Below, piece by piece: positions 21,006 through 23,433 of a stretch of DNA of 23,433 nt (the first letter of the stretch is position 1; every line of letters begins with the position of its first letter). The stretch lies in the NCBI GenBank assembly GCA_031278675.1, contig JAITJY010000078.1, forward strand, positions 1-23,433, in the 5' to 3' direction. Below the pieces are notes generated by a model. That model was not told the DNA's origin and ran no database searches. It was given only the letters and a program-made list of their open reading frames with translations. The position numbers and the translations under genes are program-made. Origin of the DNA: Bifidobacteriaceae bacterium. Its GTDB lineage: Bacteria > Actinomycetota > Actinomycetes > Actinomycetales > WQXJ01.

Positions 21006-22477
21006 CGTTCCGCCTCCTCGCCATCCGCGCCGAGTCCAGTGGCCGATGCCCCGCGCCCACTTCCAGCCCCGTCCTCCTCGCCATCCGCGCCGAGTCCCGT
21101 GGCCGATGCCGCGCCCCCACTTCCAGCCCCGTCCTCGCCATCCGCGCCGGGCCCCGTGGCCGATGCCGCGCCCCCAGTTCCAGCCCCGTCCTCGCCATCC
21201 GCCGCCAGGCCGCTGACCAGCGCATTCGCCTCGGCCTCGGGGGGCGCGAGGTCCAGCATCGACACCGGTGGGGCGTCTAGTTCCGCGCCGGGCGGGCCGG
21301 GGGGATCGGCGGCTGGATCGGCCAGTTCGTCTGTGCGCAGCGTGTGCCCCGTGCCGAGGAACGGCAGGTGCCAATTGGCGGGCCACAAACCCTTCGGACG
21401 GAAAACCATAACCGCGACCAACGCCAGGCCAAACAGCAAATAGCGGGCATTTTGGGCTTCGCGGAGCACCTCGGGCAGCAAAGAAATCACCAGACCGCCA
21501 ATAATCACGCCCGGGGTTGACCCCATTCCGCCCATAACAACTGCCATCAGGATCAACGCCGAATTCAAGAACATGAACTGGGTCGGCGAAATCCCGCCGA
21601 CGTGGGCACCTTGGAGCATCCCCGCCATCCCACCCCAGATCGCACCGGTGACATAAGCGGTCAGTTTGGTGGTGTAGGTGTTGATTCCCATCGCTTCGGC
21701 GGCATCCTCGTCATCCCGCACTGCCTGCCAGGCACGCCCCATCCGGCCCTTGGCCAACCGCGCGGCCGAAACCACCGCGATCCCCATACACGCGACGGTG
21801 AACATATAAAACGAAACATTGGGCGGGAAAACAATCCCGAACAACTCGATATTCTGGGACAAATCAATGCCGAAAAAGCTGAACTTCCGAATCCCATAGA
21901 TCCCGGTCGCCCCGCCGGTGACATCGATGTTTTGGGCGACCCGCCGAATAATTTCGCCAAAACCCAAGGTGACAATCGCCAAATAGTCCGAACGCAGACG
22001 CAGTGTGGGCCCACCAATGACAATTCCGGCGATAACGCAAGCCACCAAAACCACCGGAATAGTGGGAAGCATGTCCCAACCATACCTGGTCGACATAATC
22101 CCGGAAGCATAAGCGCCCACGGCGAAAAACGCCACATAGCCAAGGTCCAGCAGCCCGGCGTAACCAACCACCACATTCAGCCCCGAAGCCAGCATCACAA
22201 AAATCGCCGCCGATGTGCCGATCGACATAAAGTAGGCGTTCGACGTGATAAACGGCAAGAAAAATGCGACCGCGAACAAGACTAAACCGAGCCCGTCCAT
22301 AAACCGCCTAGGGCCCAGCAATCCCTTCGAGCCAACATGCACCCGGACGTATTTCGGGGGCGGCGCGGGCAGATGCCAATCACGCGCCCCAGCCCAGCGA
22401 CGAGCCCGCCGACTGGAGGCCATCGCCTGCCCGCCGGCCCGGTTTTCTCCGCGCAGAGTTTCGTTAGCCACACCCAT
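21002..22477 (-). CDS. livM: Branched-chain amino acid ABC transporter permease LivM with repeat C-terminal tail
   Basis: This is a 491-aa permease. After a basic, Trp-containing N-terminus of about 60 residues come about 9-10 membrane helices. The LivM motifs are SGLNVVVGYAGLLDLGYVAFF, GPTLRLRSDYLAIVTLGFGEI, the EAA-like loop GRAWQAVRDDEDAAEAMGIN (about residues 237-260) and MGSTPGVIIGG. The family ends near residue 385. The last 100 or so residues are an acidic, cytoplasmic, low-complexity tail with three to four GADGEDGAGSGGAASATG units. The ATG at 22477 shares a base with the livH stop (TGATG); the GTG at 22480 is equally possible. Confidence 0.94.
   Translation of the reverse strand: MGVANETLRGENRAGGQAMASSRRARRWAGARDWHLPAPPPKYVRVHVGSKGLLGPRRFMDGLGLVLFAVAFFLPFITSNAYFMSIGTSAAIFVMLASGLNVVVGYAGLLDLGYVAFFAVGAYASGIMSTRYGWDMLPTIPVVLVACVIAGIVIGGPTLRLRSDYLAIVTLGFGEIIRRVAQNIDVTGGATGIYGIRKFSFFGIDLSQNIELFGIVFPPNVSFYMFTVACMGIAVVSAARLAKGRMGRAWQAVRDDEDAAEAMGINTYTTKLTAYVTGAIWGGMAGMLQGAHVGGISPTQFMFLNSALILMAVVMGGMGSTPGVIIGGLVISLLPEVLREAQNARYLLFGLALVAVMVFRPKGLWPANWHLPFLGTGHTLRTDELADPAADPPGPPGAELDAPPVSMLDLAPPEAEANALVSGLAADGEDGAGTGGAASATGPGADGEDGAGSGGAASATGLGADGEEDGAGSGRGASATGLGADGEEAER
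21013..21200. repeat. 57-60-bp minisatellite in the 3' end of livM
   Basis: Units start at 21013, 21073, 21133 and 21190, the last truncated, each built on CCTC(CTC)GCCATCCGCGCCG and GTGGCCGATGCC. Two units are 60 bp and one is 57 bp, so the frame is kept. They encode the acidic Gly/Ala/Asp tail of LivM. Confidence 0.92.
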
Positions 22478-23391
22478 CACATCCGCTCCACGACCCGCGC
22501 CCCCAAAATACCGGTGGGCTTGAAGGACAAGAATGCAATCAGGACGGCGAACGCGACCACATCACGCCATTCGCCGCCCAGCCACGCCGTCGATGCCGAC
22601 TCCAGTAGTCCCAGCACCAACCCGCCGAGCATCGCCCCATACAGGGAGCCGATGCCGCCGATCACTGCTGCAGTAAAAGCCTTGAGACCAATGATGAAGC
22701 CCATCAGGAAATCGATCTTCCCGTAATAGGCGCCAGCCATGACTCCGGCCGCACCGGCGAGCGCCGAACCGATAAAGAATGTCTTCGAGATGACCGCGTC
22801 CACATTGACGCCCATCAGCTTGGTGGCCTGCGGGTCCAGTGCGACAGCCCGCATGGCGCGGCCTTCCCGCGAATGCATCACATAACGCTGCAACAAGAAC
22901 ATCAGCGCAGCCGCGACCGCCACCAAGACCAACTGTGGCACAGTGACGCGGGCACCGGCGATGTGCATGGTGCGGCCCAACAACTGGAATTGGGCTGGGA
23001 ACACTCTGGGACTGGCGTCCGTCATCAGGCTGACCGCATATTCCAGCACAAATGACACGCCGACCGCCGTGATCAAAACCGTGAGGCGAGGCCCCCCGCG
23101 GAGCGGCCGGTAAGCGATGCGTTCAATCACCACGCCGAGCGCGCCAGTCAACGCCATTGTGAGGATCAGCACGGCAAGCAGTACTGCCAGCGAGAAGGTA
23201 GCCGGCACGCCCGTGATTCCGCTGAGAATCGCGAACGCCGCGAACGCGCCGATCATGTAGATGTCGCCATGGGCGAAGTTCAGCAACTTGATGATGCCGT
23301 ACACCATCGAATAGCCGAGTGCGACGAGCGCATAGAACGAACCCACGAAGAGTCCGTCCCACACGATCTGGGGAATATCGATCAGTTCCAT
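22477..23391 (-). CDS. livH: Branched-chain amino acid ABC transporter permease LivH
   Basis: This 304-aa permease has about eight membrane helices and standard LivH motifs: GLFVGSFYALVALGYSMVYGI, LLNFAHGDIYMIGAF, the EAA-like loop SREGRAMRAVALDPQATKLMGV (about residues 172-193), and GGIGSLYGAMLGG. It pairs with LivM to form the membrane channel. ATG start at 23391 with AAGGGAA about eight bases upstream. It is the first complete gene of the operon in the window. The periplasmic-type binding protein (livK) is presumably further upstream, beyond the edge. A strong palindrome lies 20 bp before the ATG. Confidence 0.96.
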   Translation of the reverse strand: MELIDIPQIVWDGLFVGSFYALVALGYSMVYGIIKLLNFAHGDIYMIGAFAAFAILSGITGVPATFSLAVLLAVLILTMALTGALGVVIERIAYRPLRGGPRLTVLITAVGVSFVLEYAVSLMTDASPRVFPAQFQLLGRTMHIAGARVTVPQLVLVAVAAALMFLLQRYVMHSREGRAMRAVALDPQATKLMGVNVDAVISKTFFIGSALAGAAGVMAGAYYGKIDFLMGFIIGLKAFTAAVIGGIGSLYGAMLGGLVLGLLESASTAWLGGEWRDVVAFAVLIAFLSFKPTGILGARVVERM

Positions 23392-23410
23392 TGAGGCTGT
23401 TCCCTTGGGG

Positions 23411-23433
23411 CCGGGACGCCACTGGCGTCCCGG
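23411..23433. repeat. Perfect 11-bp inverted repeat upstream of livH
   Basis: CCGGGACGCCA-C-TGGCGTCCCGG ends exactly at the window edge, 20 bp before the livH ATG. Such hairpins often sit between livK and livH and lower transcription or stabilise the upstream message; here that is inference. It shares the 12-mer GGGACGCCACTG with unit 1 of the repeat at 5476-5678 (5514-5525, opposite strand). Confidence 0.85.

Noticed and set aside
21006..21386. N-terminal extension of livG
   Set aside because: It reads the livM tail repeats in another frame; the ATGA overlap at 21002-21005 gives the normal LivG start.

Overview
The window is high-GC DNA of a Gram-positive actinobacterium (Actinomycetota). 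This is read from family content: DUF2530, DUF3027, DUF3263, a LytR_C/VirR-like protein, a DtxR/IdeR iron regulator, a WXG100 protein, and a stand-alone groEL with CIRCE operators. Many genes start with GTG, and many neighbours overlap by GTGA or ATGA. I cannot place the genus. All calls are by eye from translations and motifs.

Layout. 1-275: tRNA-Tyr (minus strand), divergent from yajQ. 275-1762: yajQ and a convergent dtxR/ideR-type regulator, separated by two copies of a composite palindromic repeat. 1763-4149: a repeat-rich gap, an MFS exporter with a hexapeptide-repeat loop, and DUF2530. 4112-5334: a cold-shock protein coupled to DUF3027. 5346-5805: a three-unit 68-bp tandem repeat, then an 11-bp-phased direct repeat. 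5806-8009: an OmpR-type response regulator and its HisKA kinase. 8009-9453: another composite repeat copy, a degenerate HD-superfamily protein and a WXG100 protein. 9515-11725: a NarL/LuxR-type two-component pair. 11805-14636: groEL with a strong terminator and two tandem CIRCE operators, then a VirR-like LytR_C protein and DUF3263. 14748-16054: ung and hsp20, the latter with a HAIR-like operator. 16165-16514: more repeats. 16515-23391: a translationally coupled operon on the minus strand, livH-livM-livG-livF-proline racemase/hydroxyproline epimerase-ornithine cyclodeaminase family.

How the genes fit together. The last operon looks like an uptake and interconversion cassette for a branched-chain amino acid or an imino acid such as proline or hydroxyproline. 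The substrate-binding protein (livK) is not in the window. groEL and hsp20 carry different stress operators, HrcA-type and HspR-like respectively. Two separate two-component systems are present.

The most unusual theme is repeat expansion. A dispersed element of about 90-150 bp, with conserved hairpins, occurs four times between genes. Several unrelated proteins carry low-complexity repeat inserts or tails in loops and termini outside their catalytic cores. Some of the same short sequences, such as a 14-mer CGCCCGATGCCGTC and a roughly 45-bp segment, occur both between genes and inside coding inserts. I found no CRISPR array, insertion-sequence transposase, phage gene or rRNA.
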